Source of the DNA: Massilia sp.
GTDB lineage: Bacteria; Pseudomonadota; Gammaproteobacteria; Burkholderiales; Burkholderiaceae_D
DNA length: 31,913 bases
Assembly: GCA_028291845.1 (NCBI GenBank)
Contig: JAQGNM010000449.1
Location: 1 to 31,913, forward strand
Direction: 5' to 3'
Shown: piece by piece, positions 1 through 8,607 of the stretch
How the letters are laid out: each line of letters starts with the position of its first letter
Position numbering within the stretch: the stretch's first letter is position 1
Translations under genes and position numbers: made by a program
Notes under the pieces: model-generated
Told to the model about the DNA's origin: nothing
What the model saw: the letters and a program-made list of their open reading frames with translations, nothing else
The model's database searches: none

Positions 1-119
1 TTCAGGCGCGCGATCGCCTCCAGCGAACCGGGGATCGGCACCCACTCGGCGGGCGACTTGATGAAGTCCGGCGAGTCGTGGTTGATGACGCCGTCGCGGT
101 CGAGAATGATCATTTTCAT
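1..119 (-). CDS. gmhB: D-glycero-beta-D-manno-heptose 1,7-bisphosphate 7-phosphatase, N-terminal part (partial)
   Basis: Only the first 39 codons lie in the window; the gene continues past base 1. The translation starts MKMIILDRDGVIN, with the HAD-superfamily nucleophile motif DxDG (Asp7, Asp9), and goes on with HDSPDFIKSPAEWVPIPGS, typical of GmhB. The family removes the 7-phosphate of heptose bisphosphate in the ADP-heptose branch of LPS core synthesis in the cytoplasm. It lies 33 bases downstream of glyS on the same strand, the usual order in this group, and is probably cotranscribed. A second in-frame ATG two codons later is an alternative start. The short length limits confidence, but the N-terminal motif is characteristic. 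Confidence 0.85.
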   Translation of the reverse strand, partial: MKMIILDRDGVINHDSPDFIKSPAEWVPIPGSLEAIARL

Positions 120-152
120 GGCGCCTCCCGGGTTTTTCAGCGGTTTTTCATC

Positions 153-2240
153 TTACGCGGCCAGCTTGGAAATGTCGGCCACGCGGTTCATCATGCCATG
201 CAATTGCGACAGCAGCGCCAGGCGGTTGTTGCGCAAGGCCGCATCTTCCGCATTGACCATGACGTCGTTGAAAAAGCCGTCGACATCGTCGCGCAGTTGC
301 GACAAGGTTTTGAGCGTGCCGGTAAAATCGTCGGCGGCAAACGCGGCGCTGACCTCCGGCTGCACGCGCGCCATGCTCGCCGCCAGCTTTTTCTCGGCGT
401 CTTCCCGCAGCAGTTCCGTGTCGACCGTGCCGAACACGCCGTCGGTCTTTTTCAGGATATTGGTGATGCGCTTGTTGGCAGCGGCCAGCGACGCCGACTC
501 GGGCATTGCCGCGAACGCCTTGACGGCATCGAGCCGCTGGACAATGTCGTCGAGGCGGTCCGGCTGCTGCGCCAGCACCGCTTCGACTTCATTGGCCGAA
601 AAGCCTTTTTCGCGCAGCACGCCGCGCAGACGGTCGATGATGAAGGCGCCCACTTCGCTCGACGGATCCTTGAAGCCGGGCTGGCCGTCGAACACCGATG
701 CGGCGTCGCCGAGCAGGGCGCTGATCGACACCGTCAAACGTTTTTCCAGCAGCATGCGCACCACGCCCAGGGCATGGCGGCGCAGCGCGAACGGGTCCTT
801 GTCGCCGGTCGGCGCCAGGCCGATGGCCCAGATGCCGACCAGGGTTTCCAGCTTGTCGGCCAGCGCCACCGCGGTGCCGGTGTTGGTGGTGGGCAGGCTG
901 TCGCCGGCAAAGCGCGGTTGATAATGCTCGGAGGCGGCCAGCGCCACCTCCTCCGGCTCGCCGTCGTGGCGGGCATAGTAGGTGCCCATGATGCCTTGCA
1001 GTTCGGGGAACTCACCCACCATATCGGTAAGTAAGTCGGCCTTGGCAAGCTGCGCGCCCCGTTCGGCCAGCGCGATGTCGTAGCCGAGACGCTGGGCGAT
1101 CTTGCCGGCCAGGCGGGTGACCCGCCCGGTGCGCGCGGCCTGGGTGCCCAGCTTGTTGTGGTAGACCACATTGGCCAGCAGCGGCAGGCGCGATTCCAGG
1201 GTTTTTTTCTTGTCCTGCTCGAAAAAGAACTTGGCATCCGACAGGCGCGGGCGCACGACTCGCTCGTTGCCGCCGACGATGTGGGCGGGCGTATCGGTGG
1301 CGATATTCGAGACGATCAGAAAGCGCGAGCGCAGTTTGCCGCTGGTGTCGGTCAGGGCGAAATATTTCTGATTGGTCTGCATGGTGAGAATCAGGCATTC
1401 CTGCGGCACCGCCAGGAATTCTTCCTCGAAACGGCACTCGTAGACCACCGGCCATTCGACCAGCGCGGCCACTTCGTCGAGCAGAGATTCCGGCATCAGC
1501 ACCAGGTCCTCGCCGGCGGCGGCCAGCAGAGAAGCGCGGATGGCCTCCTTGCGCGCAGCGGTCGAGGCGATCACCTTGCCCTCGTTTTCCAGCATGCCGG
1601 CGTAGTTGACCGGGTGCGAAATCGAGATCGGCTGGCCCTCCGACAGGAAGCGGTGGCCGAGGGTGACGCGGCCGGCGCTCAATCCCAGCGCCGTTAACGG
1701 CACGATCGCTTCGCCATGCAGGGCGATCAGCGAATGGGCCGGGCGCACGAACTGCACGGTGGCGCCGTCCGGGCGCTGATAGCTCATCAATTTTGGAATC
1801 GGCAGCTTGGCCAGCGTTTCATCGAAGGCCGCCTGCAAGCCGGCCGCCAGCGGGCTGCCTTCGGCCGTGTAACTGTAAAAAAAGCTCTCGGCCTTGCCGT
1901 CCTGGGCGCGCTCCAGCTGAGCCACGGTGACGTCGGCGCGGCCCATGGCGGCCAGCTTTTTCGCCAGCGGCGGGGTCGGGTTGCCGTCGGCATCGAGCGC
2001 CACCGATACCGGCAGCACTTTTTCGCGAATCGATTTGTCGGGCGAGGTGGCGCGCACGTCGCTGATCGACACGGCCAGGCGGCGCGGGGTGGCGAACGGG
2101 GTGACGACGCTGTCGGCGCCGAGGAAGTCGCGCGCCCTTAAACCCTGCTCGATGCCGGCGGCGAAAGCGGCGCCCAGTTTGACGAGGGCCTTGGGGGGCA
2201 GTTCTTCGGTGCGCAGTTCTATCAATAAGGTCTGGTTCAT
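153..2240 (-). CDS. glyS: Glycyl-tRNA synthetase beta subunit
   Basis: The 695-residue protein opens MNQTLLIELRTEELPPKAL, the hallmark N-terminus of bacterial GlyRS beta chains, and has the usual length of about 690-700 residues. The beta subunit recognises tRNA-Gly, and its C-terminal region (roughly residues 590-690) forms the anticodon-binding domain. Together with the alpha chain it makes the cytoplasmic alpha2beta2 enzyme that charges tRNA with glycine. It begins 15 bases after the glyQ stop on the same strand, so translation is probably coupled and the two subunits come from one message. The frame is intact. Confidence 0.97.
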   Translation of the reverse strand: MNQTLLIELRTEELPPKALVKLGAAFAAGIEQGLRARDFLGADSVVTPFATPRRLAVSISDVRATSPDKSIREKVLPVSVALDADGNPTPPLAKKLAAMGRADVTVAQLERAQDGKAESFFYSYTAEGSPLAAGLQAAFDETLAKLPIPKLMSYQRPDGATVQFVRPAHSLIALHGEAIVPLTALGLSAGRVTLGHRFLSEGQPISISHPVNYAGMLENEGKVIASTAARKEAIRASLLAAAGEDLVLMPESLLDEVAALVEWPVVYECRFEEEFLAVPQECLILTMQTNQKYFALTDTSGKLRSRFLIVSNIATDTPAHIVGGNERVVRPRLSDAKFFFEQDKKKTLESRLPLLANVVYHNKLGTQAARTGRVTRLAGKIAQRLGYDIALAERGAQLAKADLLTDMVGEFPELQGIMGTYYARHDGEPEEVALAASEHYQPRFAGDSLPTTNTGTAVALADKLETLVGIWAIGLAPTGDKDPFALRRHALGVVRMLLEKRLTVSISALLGDAASVFDGQPGFKDPSSEVGAFIIDRLRGVLREKGFSANEVEAVLAQQPDRLDDIVQRLDAVKAFAAMPESASLAAANKRITNILKKTDGVFGTVDTELLREDAEKKLAASMARVQPEVSAAFAADDFTGTLKTLSQLRDDVDGFFNDVMVNAEDAALRNNRLALLSQLHGMMNRVADISKLAA

Positions 2241-2255
2241 GTTTTTATACTTTTA

Positions 2256-3179
2256 TCAGGCAGCGGCGGCATCGGATTGAACGGCTTGCGGCGCCATCGG
2301 GAAGCCCAGCTTTTCGCGCGAATCATAATATGCTTGGGCCACCAGGCGCGACAGGGTGCGCACGCGGCCGATGTAGGCGGCGCGCTCGGTCACCGAGATG
2401 GCGCCGCGCGCGTCGAGCATATTGAAACTGTGCGAGGCGCGCATGATCTGTTCATAGGCGGGCAGGGTCAAGTGCAGCTCGATCAGGCGCTTCGCTTCCG
2501 ACTCGTGGTTGGCAAACTGGGTAAACAGCAGATCGGTATTGGCGTGCTCGAAGTTATAGGTGGACTGCTCCACTTCGTTCTGGTGAAACACGTAGCCGTA
2601 CGAGAGCGTTTTGGTCTCGCCGTTTTCCAGCCAGGTTGTCCACACCAGGTCGTAGACGTTTTCGACGCCCTGCAGGTACATCGCCAGGCGCTCGATGCCA
2701 TAGGTGATTTCGCCCAGCACCGGTTTGCAGTCGAGCCCGCCGACCTGCTGGAAATAGGTAAATTGGGTCACTTCCATGCCGTTCAGCCAGACTTCCCAGC
2801 CCAGGCCCCAGGCGCCCAGGGTCGGGCTTTCCCAGTCGTCCTCGACGAAGCGCACGTCGTTCTGTTTCAAATCCAGTCCGAGCGCTCCGAGCGAGCCGAG
2901 ATAGAGGTCCAAAATATTTTCCGGCGCCGGTTTCAATACCACCTGGTACTGGTAGTAATGCTGCAGGCGGTTCGGGTTTTCGCCATAGCGGCCGTCTTTC
3001 GGCCGGCGCGATGGCTGCACGTAGGCGGCGCGCCACGGTTCCGGCCCGATCGCGCGCAGGAAGGTGCCGGTGTGAAAAGTGCCGGCGCCGACTTCCAGAT
3101 CGTAGGGCTGGAGCAGGGCGCAGCCTTGCTTGTCCCAGTAGGATTGCAAGGTCAAAATAATTTGTTGGAATGTGAGCAT
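2256..3179 (-). CDS. glyQ: Glycyl-tRNA synthetase alpha subunit
   Basis: The catalytic chain of tetrameric GlyRS, a class II synthetase core that makes glycyl-adenylate and charges tRNA-Gly. The start MLTFQQIILTLQSYWDKQGC and the segments EVGAGTFHTGTFLRAIGPEPW and VQPSRRPKDGRYGENPNRLQ are near-invariant in GlyQ. I chose the ATG at 3179 (307 aa) because family members begin with this Met; an in-frame ATG at 3212 would add 11 residues (MLAVKSAAHAT) with no family support. Neither start has a strong Shine-Dalgarno. It is first gene of glyQ-glyS-gmhB. A TAAAAT hexamer on the minus strand (3242-3237) in the gap to lnt could be its -10 box. Confidence 0.96.
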   Translation of the reverse strand: MLTFQQIILTLQSYWDKQGCALLQPYDLEVGAGTFHTGTFLRAIGPEPWRAAYVQPSRRPKDGRYGENPNRLQHYYQYQVVLKPAPENILDLYLGSLGALGLDLKQNDVRFVEDDWESPTLGAWGLGWEVWLNGMEVTQFTYFQQVGGLDCKPVLGEITYGIERLAMYLQGVENVYDLVWTTWLENGETKTLSYGYVFHQNEVEQSTYNFEHANTDLLFTQFANHESEAKRLIELHLTLPAYEQIMRASHSFNMLDARGAISVTERAAYIGRVRTLSRLVAQAYYDSREKLGFPMAPQAVQSDAAAA

Positions 3180-3283
3180 CGTGGCATGTGCCGCGCTTTT
3201 GACGGCGAGCAATAAGTGGATTGTGCTAAATGGCTAATTTTAGCGGTTTTTAGGGGGGCGCTGGGGACCGAAGCAGCGATATT

Positions 3284-4840
3284 TCATTGCTTCATCCTGG
3301 CGCTGCGTGCGCGCCACCAGGCGGCGCCGATCGACATGGCGGCCAGCGCCAGAAACAGCAGGTTGCCGCAGACGATATACGGCGTGTTGCCGCGCATGCC
3401 CTGCACCTGGGCGGCCAGCACGCCGCGCTGGTCGAACGGCAGCGCCGCCACCACGCTGCCGTGCGGATCGATGACGGCGGTGGCGCCGGTATTGGTGGCG
3501 CGCAGCATCGGCCGGCCGGTCTCGATGGCGCGCATCCGCGAGATCTGCAAATGCTGGGGAATCGCCACCGAATCGCCGTACCACGCCAGGTTCGAGGCAT
3601 TCAATAACATGGTGGCCGGGGTGCTCGAGGCGCGCAGTTGCAGGGCGATTTCTTCGCCAAAGGCGTCCTCGTAACAGACGTTGGGCAGCACAAACTGATC
3701 TTTGACGGCGAACGGCGCCTGCACGGTGCCGCCGCGTTTAAAATCGCCCAGCGGGATCGACATCATGTCGACGAACCATCGAAAACCCGTCGGCACGAAC
3801 TCGCCGAACGGCACCAGGTGGTTCTTGTCGAAGCGATAGGCGGCGCCGCCTGGTGCGATGCCGACGATGCTGTTGGCGGCATTGGTGGCGGCGTCCTGCG
3901 CGCTGGCGGCCAGCGGCATGCCCACCAGCAGGGCGCTGCCGCTGTCGCGCGAGAACGCGGCCAGCGAAGGCAGGTAGTCGGGCGGCAGCTGGAACGGATA
4001 CAGCACGATCGCCGTTTCCGGCGTGGCGATCAGGTCGGCCGGCTTTTGCGTAATCAGCTCATGATAGAGAATCAGGGCGTCGCGGATGTGGGCCGGGTCG
4101 AACTTTTCATCCTGGGCGACGTTACCCTGCAACAGGCGCACGGCCAGCGGCTTGCCGTAGGGCGCGGTCCAGTCGATCTGGCGCAAGCCGAACCCGGCGG
4201 CCAGGATGGCGGCGAACAGGCCGATGGCCGGCCAGCGCGCGCGCTGGGTCAGCATCGTCAGGCACGCTGCGCACAAGGCCACCAGCGCGCCGACGCCATA
4301 CACGCCGAGCAGGGGCGCGAAGCCGGCCAGCGGCGCGTTCACATGGGCGTAACCGGACGAGGCCCAGGGAAAGCCGGTAAACACCCAGCCGCGCATCCAT
4401 TCGGAGATGCTCCAGCAGCTTGGTACTATCAGCAGCAAGAACGCGGCGACGGGCAGCGACCAGCGGCGACGCAGCCAGGCGGCGGTGCCGAAGGCCAGGC
4501 TGGCGAACAAGCCCATGTAGGCGCCCAGCAGCACGATGGCGACCGCCGCAATCGGCGCCGGCAAGCCGCCGAACCTGGTGATGGCGACGTACAGCCAGTG
4601 CATGCCCGCCACCGACCACCCCAGCCCGAACGCCCAGCCGATCCAGCCGGCGCGGCGCACCGAAGTGTCCAGGCCGACCTGATAGAACACAAAGGCGAGC
4701 AAAACGAACTGCAGCGGCCAGGCGCCGAACGGCGCGAAGGAAAACAGCGAAAGGCCGCCGGCGATGGCGGCCATCAGCATGGGCAGGAGCGTCCCGCGCG
4801 GGGCGGTCGCCAGCGTCGGCGCGGCGGGATGCCGGCGCAT
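3284..4840 (-). CDS. lnt: Apolipoprotein N-acyltransferase
   Basis: A 518-residue inner-membrane enzyme that adds the third acyl chain to the N-terminal Cys of lipoproteins. The first 220 residues carry about six hydrophobic segments; the second half is a nitrilase-fold domain. The Glu-Lys-Cys triad is visible: Glu275 (in ATPETAI), Lys339 (in RFDKNHLVPFGEF) and Cys389 (in NVCYEDAFG). A last hydrophobic segment lies near residues 480-505. The ATG overlaps the corC stop by one base (TGATG), so the pair is translationally coupled, as in the conserved ybeY-corC-lnt cluster. The enzyme is expected to be essential or nearly so in Gram-negatives with Lol sorting. Confidence 0.96.
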   Translation of the reverse strand: MRRHPAAPTLATAPRGTLLPMLMAAIAGGLSLFSFAPFGAWPLQFVLLAFVFYQVGLDTSVRRAGWIGWAFGLGWSVAGMHWLYVAITRFGGLPAPIAAVAIVLLGAYMGLFASLAFGTAAWLRRRWSLPVAAFLLLIVPSCWSISEWMRGWVFTGFPWASSGYAHVNAPLAGFAPLLGVYGVGALVALCAACLTMLTQRARWPAIGLFAAILAAGFGLRQIDWTAPYGKPLAVRLLQGNVAQDEKFDPAHIRDALILYHELITQKPADLIATPETAIVLYPFQLPPDYLPSLAAFSRDSGSALLVGMPLAASAQDAATNAANSIVGIAPGGAAYRFDKNHLVPFGEFVPTGFRWFVDMMSIPLGDFKRGGTVQAPFAVKDQFVLPNVCYEDAFGEEIALQLRASSTPATMLLNASNLAWYGDSVAIPQHLQISRMRAIETGRPMLRATNTGATAVIDPHGSVVAALPFDQRGVLAAQVQGMRGNTPYIVCGNLLFLALAAMSIGAAWWRARSARMKQ

Positions 4841-5718
4841 CAGTCCTGTTCGTCCTCGGCAAGCGGCATGCGCTCGACCAGCAGCACATGGATCTGGCGG
4901 GCGTCGGCGCGCAGCACTTCGAAGCGCAGGTTGTCGATGTCGAACACATCGCCTTTATGGGGCATGCGGCCCAGGTGGTTGGCCACCAGGCCGCCGATGG
5001 TGTCGACATCCTGGTCGACCAGGTTGGCGCCGACTTCCTCGTTGAACTGTTCCAGCTCGGTGAGCGCCTTGACGCGCCAGCGCGGGCCGTGGTGGCCTTC
5101 CTTGATCGACAGGACGTTGTCTTCTTCCTCGTCGAAATCGTACTCGTCCTCGATGTCGCCGACGATCTGCTCGAGCACGTCCTCGATGGTGATCAGGCCG
5201 GCCACGCCGCTGTACTCGTCGACCACGATGGCCATGTGATTGTGATTGGCGCGGAAGTCGCGCAACAGCACGTTCAGGCGTTTCGATTCGGGGATGAAGA
5301 TGGCGGGGCGCAGCATGTCGCGCACGTCGAACGATTCTTCGGCGTAGTAGCGCAGCAGGTCCTTGGCCAGCAGGATGCCGATGACCTTGTCGCGCTCGCC
5401 CTCGATGGCCGGAAAGCGCGAGTGGGCGGTCGACAGTACCGACGGCATCCATTCTTCGATCGGTTTGCTGATGTCGATGACATCCATCTGCGAGCGCGGC
5501 ACCATGATGTCGCGGGCCGACAGATCGGAGACCTGAAACACGCCTTCGATCATCGACAGCGCATCGGCGTCGATCAGGTTGCGGCTTTGCGCGTCGTGCA
5601 GCACTTCGAGCAGCTCTGCGCGATTTTCAGGCTCGGGGGAGATCAGTGCGGTCAGGCGTTCGAACAGCGACCGCTGAGGTTTGGTGTCCAGGCGGACGTC
5701 CGTAGGGTGCTCTGGCAT
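4840..5718 (-). CDS. corC: CorC-type CBS-domain protein (magnesium/cobalt efflux or membrane-linked regulator)
   Basis: The protein has two CBS domains (starting at DIMVPRSQMDVI and at MLRPAIFIPESKRLNVLL) and a C-terminal CorC/HlyC transporter-associated domain (ending FEVLRADARQIHVLLVERMP). It lacks the DUF21 membrane domain of YtfL/YfjD relatives, so it matches stand-alone CorC. The family binds adenine nucleotides through CBS pairs and is tied to Mg/Co efflux and membrane homeostasis. I prefer the Met of MPEHPTDVR at 5718 (292 aa), which fits family length; an in-frame ATG at 5754 adds 12 residues and neither has a clear Shine-Dalgarno. The gene is coupled to lnt downstream and diverges from the molybdenum hydroxylase operon. 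Confidence 0.93.
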   Translation of the reverse strand: MPEHPTDVRLDTKPQRSLFERLTALISPEPENRAELLEVLHDAQSRNLIDADALSMIEGVFQVSDLSARDIMVPRSQMDVIDISKPIEEWMPSVLSTAHSRFPAIEGERDKVIGILLAKDLLRYYAEESFDVRDMLRPAIFIPESKRLNVLLRDFRANHNHMAIVVDEYSGVAGLITIEDVLEQIVGDIEDEYDFDEEEDNVLSIKEGHHGPRWRVKALTELEQFNEEVGANLVDQDVDTIGGLVANHLGRMPHKGDVFDIDNLRFEVLRADARQIHVLLVERMPLAEDEQD

Positions 5719-5872
5719 AGTTGGCGTGAGCCGTTGTTGCAATTGGCGTAGCATACATCAAAACGCGGTTTGCCCGTTTTTTAAGCAAACGAACCGGCAG
5801 CCGACGCCCGTCGATGGATTGTCGTATATTCACCGATTCGCCCCTTTTTCAGTTCCTCATACAGGAGTCCCA

Positions 5873-6361
5873 ATGACCTCGCTGACCATTAACGGCACCG
5901 CGACCGAGTTCGATGTGCCCGACGATATGCCCCTGCTGTGGGTCCTGCGCGATGTCGCCGGCCTGACCGGCACCAAGTTCGGCTGCGGCGTGTCGCTGTG
6001 CGGCGCCTGCACCATCCATCTCGACGGCCAGGCGGTGCGCTCGTGCGTGACGCCGGTGTCGGCGGCGGCAGGTAAAAAGATCGTCACCATCGAAGCGGTC
6101 GGCAACGACCCGGTGGGCGCGCGCGTGCAAAGCGCCTGGCGCCAGATCGACGTCGTCCAGTGCGGTTACTGCCAGTCCGGCCAGGTGATGGCCGCCACCG
6201 CCCTGCTGACGGCGACACCGAAACCGACCGACGCCGACATCGACAACGCCATGTCCGGCAATATCTGCCGCTGCGGCACCTACGGCAGGATCCGCGCGGC
6301 GATCAAGATCGCCGCTGCCGCCCCTGCCACCGCCGCTGGCGCCCCGGGAGCGCCAGCATGA
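5873..6361 (+). CDS. iorA: Molybdenum hydroxylase [2Fe-2S] subunit, isoquinoline 1-oxidoreductase alpha type
   Basis: A 162-residue electron-transfer subunit of a xanthine oxidase-family hydroxylase. The N-terminal ferredoxin-like cluster uses Cys38, Cys43, Cys46 and Cys58 (GCGVSLCGACTIHLDG...RSC). The C-terminal helical cluster uses Cys97, Cys100, Cys132 and Cys134 (QCGYCQSGQ, ICRCGTYGRI). All eight ligands are present. The ATG at 5873 follows ACAGGAG with good spacing. Its stop overlaps the start of the large subunit (ATGA), so they are coupled. There is no separate FAD subunit, which is normal for the isoquinoline oxidoreductase/aldehyde dehydrogenase two-subunit type that passes electrons to a cytochrome c or another acceptor. 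The true substrate cannot be read from sequence. Confidence 0.9.
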   Translation: MTSLTINGTATEFDVPDDMPLLWVLRDVAGLTGTKFGCGVSLCGACTIHLDGQAVRSCVTPVSAAAGKKIVTIEAVGNDPVGARVQSAWRQIDVVQCGYCQSGQVMAATALLTATPKPTDADIDNAMSGNICRCGTYGRIRAAIKIAAAAPATAAGAPGAPA

Positions 6362-8580
6362 GCGCCGCCGTCAACTTCAACCGCCGGCGCGTGCTGCAAG
6401 TGGGCGCCGCCGCCGGCGGCGGCCTGCTGATCGGTTTTAATCTGTATGGCTGCGAGCCCAAAAAGCCCACCGACCGCAAGGACCCGCCGCCGGAAACGGC
6501 AGTCGGCGCCGCCGCCACCGCCGTCTCCAACCGCCCCGCCGGCCTGGCGCCGAACGCCTTTATCCGCATCGCCCGCGACGGCGTGGTCACCCTGGTCATG
6601 CACAAAGTCGAGATGGGACAAGGCACCTTCACCTCGATGCCGATGCTGATCGCCGAGGAGCTCGGCGTCGACCTGGCCAAGGTCAAACTGGAACAAGCCC
6701 CGGCCGACAACACTTTATATAGCGACCCGATGCTGGGCGGCCAGGTCACCGGCGGCTCGACCTCGGTGCGCGCGGCCTGGAAGCCGCTGCGTGAAGCGGG
6801 CGCCACTGCGCGCAGCGTGCTGGTGACGGCGGCCGCCAACAAATGGGGCGTCGACGCCGCCACCCTGACGGTCGCCGACGGCAAGGTCCTCGATGCCGCC
6901 AACAATCGCAGCCTCGGTTTCGGCGAGCTGGTCGACGACGCCGCCAAGCTGGCGGTCCCCAAGACCATCACCCTGAAACCGGCCGGCGGCTACACCCTGA
7001 TCGGCAAATCGCACCTGCGCCTGGACAGTGCCGACAAAACCGACGGCAAGGCCATGTTCGGCATCGACGCCCGCCTGCCGGCGATGGCGATCGCCACCGT
7101 GGCGGCTTCGCCGGTGATCGGCGGCAAGCTGAAAAGCGCCGACGACGCCAAGGCGCTGGCGGTCAAGGGCGTGCGGCAAGTGCTCAAACTGGACAACGCG
7201 GTGGCGGTGGTGGCCGATCACATGTGGGCCGCCAAGCAGGGCCTGGCGGCGTTGGCGCCGACCTGGGACGACGGCCCGAACGGCGCCATGAGCAGCGCGA
7301 CCATCCGCGCCGACATGATGACGGCATCCGAAAAGGCCGGCGCAGTGGCGGAAAACCTCGGTGACGCCGCCAAATCGCTGCTTGACAAGGGCCGCCGCAT
7401 CGATGCCGTCTACGAACTGCCGTTCCTGGCCCACGCCACCATGGAGCCGATGAACTGCACGGTCGACTTGCGCGCCGACGGCTGCGACCTGTGGGTCGGC
7501 ACCCAGGTGCCGAGCCTGGCGCAAGGGGCGGCGGCGAAAATCACCGGCCTGCCGCTGGAAAAGGTCAAGGTGCACAATTTTTACCTGGGCGGCGGCTTCG
7601 GCCGGCGCCTCGAGGTCGATTACGTGGTGCAGGCGGTGTCGTTCGCCAAGCTGATGAAGGGCCCCGTCAAATTCGTCTGGAGCCGCGAGGAAGACATCCA
7701 GCACGACATGTTCCGCCCATATTATGTCGACCGCCTGTCGGCGCGGCTCGATGCCAAGGGCATGCCGGCAGCCTGGTTCCACCGGGTTACCGGCTCGTCC
7801 ATCATGGCCCGCTTCGCGCCCGGCGCGGTAAAGGACGGCGTCGATCCGGATGCGGTCGAAGGCGCGCGCGAATTGCAATACACGATTCCCAACATGCGCG
7901 TCGAGTACGTGCGCCACGAACCGCCGGTGCCGACCGCCTTCTGGCGCGGTGTCGGGCCGACCCACAATGTGTTCGTCGTCGAGAGTTTTATGGATGAACT
8001 GGCGGCCGCCGCCAAGCTCGATCCGCTCGGCTACCGCCGCGCGCTGTTGACCAAAGCGCCACGCATGCTGCGCGTGCTCGACCTGGTGGCCGACAAGGCG
8101 GGCTGGAAAACTCCAATGCGGGCGGTGGCGGGACGGCGCGTCGGCAAGGGGCTGTCGATGCAGTTCGCCTTCGGCAGCTACATGGCGCAGGTGGCTGAGG
8201 TGTCGGTGGGGCCGGACGGCGACGTCAAGGTACACAGGGTCGTGTGCGCGCTCGACTGCGGCCAGGTGATCAATCCGGATACGGTGGTGGCGCAGATGGA
8301 AGGCGGCATCGTGTTCGGCTTGACGGCGGCCTTGTACGACCAGATCACCTTCGACAAGGGGCGCGTGGTGCAATCGAACTTTGGCGACTACCGGATGATG
8401 CGCATGAACGAGGCGCCGAAGGTGGAAGTGCACATCGTCGCCAGCACGGATGAACCAGGCGGTATTGGCGAACCGGGTACGGCGGCGATCGCGCCGGCGC
8501 TGGCCAACGCCGTGTTCAATGCCACCGGCAAGCGCTTGCGCAAGCTGCCGCTCGATCAGGCGGCGCTGAAGAAGGCATAG
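6358..8580 (+). CDS. iorB: Molybdopterin-binding large subunit, isoquinoline 1-oxidoreductase beta type
   Basis: A 740-residue catalytic subunit of the xanthine dehydrogenase superfamily in the short IorB arrangement. It starts MSAAVNFNRRRVLQVGAAAG, a twin-arginine signal (Arg9-11) with a hydrophobic stretch ending LYGC at Cys32, so export by Tat with its partner is likely; Cys32 could be a weak lipobox. Molybdopterin-dehydrogenase signatures include KVEMGQGTFTSMPMLIAEEL, FYLGGGFGRRLEVDYV and the C-terminal EPGGIGEPGT, where the Glu matches the active-site base of the family. The ATG at 6358 overlaps the iorA stop; an upstream-extended frame is only iorA read out of frame. No cytochrome c or XdhC-like maturation gene follows, which is unusual for such operons. 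Confidence 0.9.
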   Translation: MSAAVNFNRRRVLQVGAAAGGGLLIGFNLYGCEPKKPTDRKDPPPETAVGAAATAVSNRPAGLAPNAFIRIARDGVVTLVMHKVEMGQGTFTSMPMLIAEELGVDLAKVKLEQAPADNTLYSDPMLGGQVTGGSTSVRAAWKPLREAGATARSVLVTAAANKWGVDAATLTVADGKVLDAANNRSLGFGELVDDAAKLAVPKTITLKPAGGYTLIGKSHLRLDSADKTDGKAMFGIDARLPAMAIATVAASPVIGGKLKSADDAKALAVKGVRQVLKLDNAVAVVADHMWAAKQGLAALAPTWDDGPNGAMSSATIRADMMTASEKAGAVAENLGDAAKSLLDKGRRIDAVYELPFLAHATMEPMNCTVDLRADGCDLWVGTQVPSLAQGAAAKITGLPLEKVKVHNFYLGGGFGRRLEVDYVVQAVSFAKLMKGPVKFVWSREEDIQHDMFRPYYVDRLSARLDAKGMPAAWFHRVTGSSIMARFAPGAVKDGVDPDAVEGARELQYTIPNMRVEYVRHEPPVPTAFWRGVGPTHNVFVVESFMDELAAAAKLDPLGYRRALLTKAPRMLRVLDLVADKAGWKTPMRAVAGRRVGKGLSMQFAFGSYMAQVAEVSVGPDGDVKVHRVVCALDCGQVINPDTVVAQMEGGIVFGLTAALYDQITFDKGRVVQSNFGDYRMMRMNEAPKVEVHIVASTDEPGGIGEPGTAAIAPALANAVFNATGKRLRKLPLDQAALKKA

Positions 8581-8607
8581 CGCGGGGGCGGCGCAGCAGT
8601 AAGGTCG

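Noticed and set aside
3638..5239. A 533-codon plus-strand frame opposite lnt and corC
   Set aside because: Composition is Gln/Arg/Gly-rich and it spans two coupled real genes.
6715..8433. A 572-codon minus-strand frame opposite iorB
   Set aside because: His/Arg/Gly-rich shadow of a clear molybdenum hydroxylase gene; no start signal or motif.
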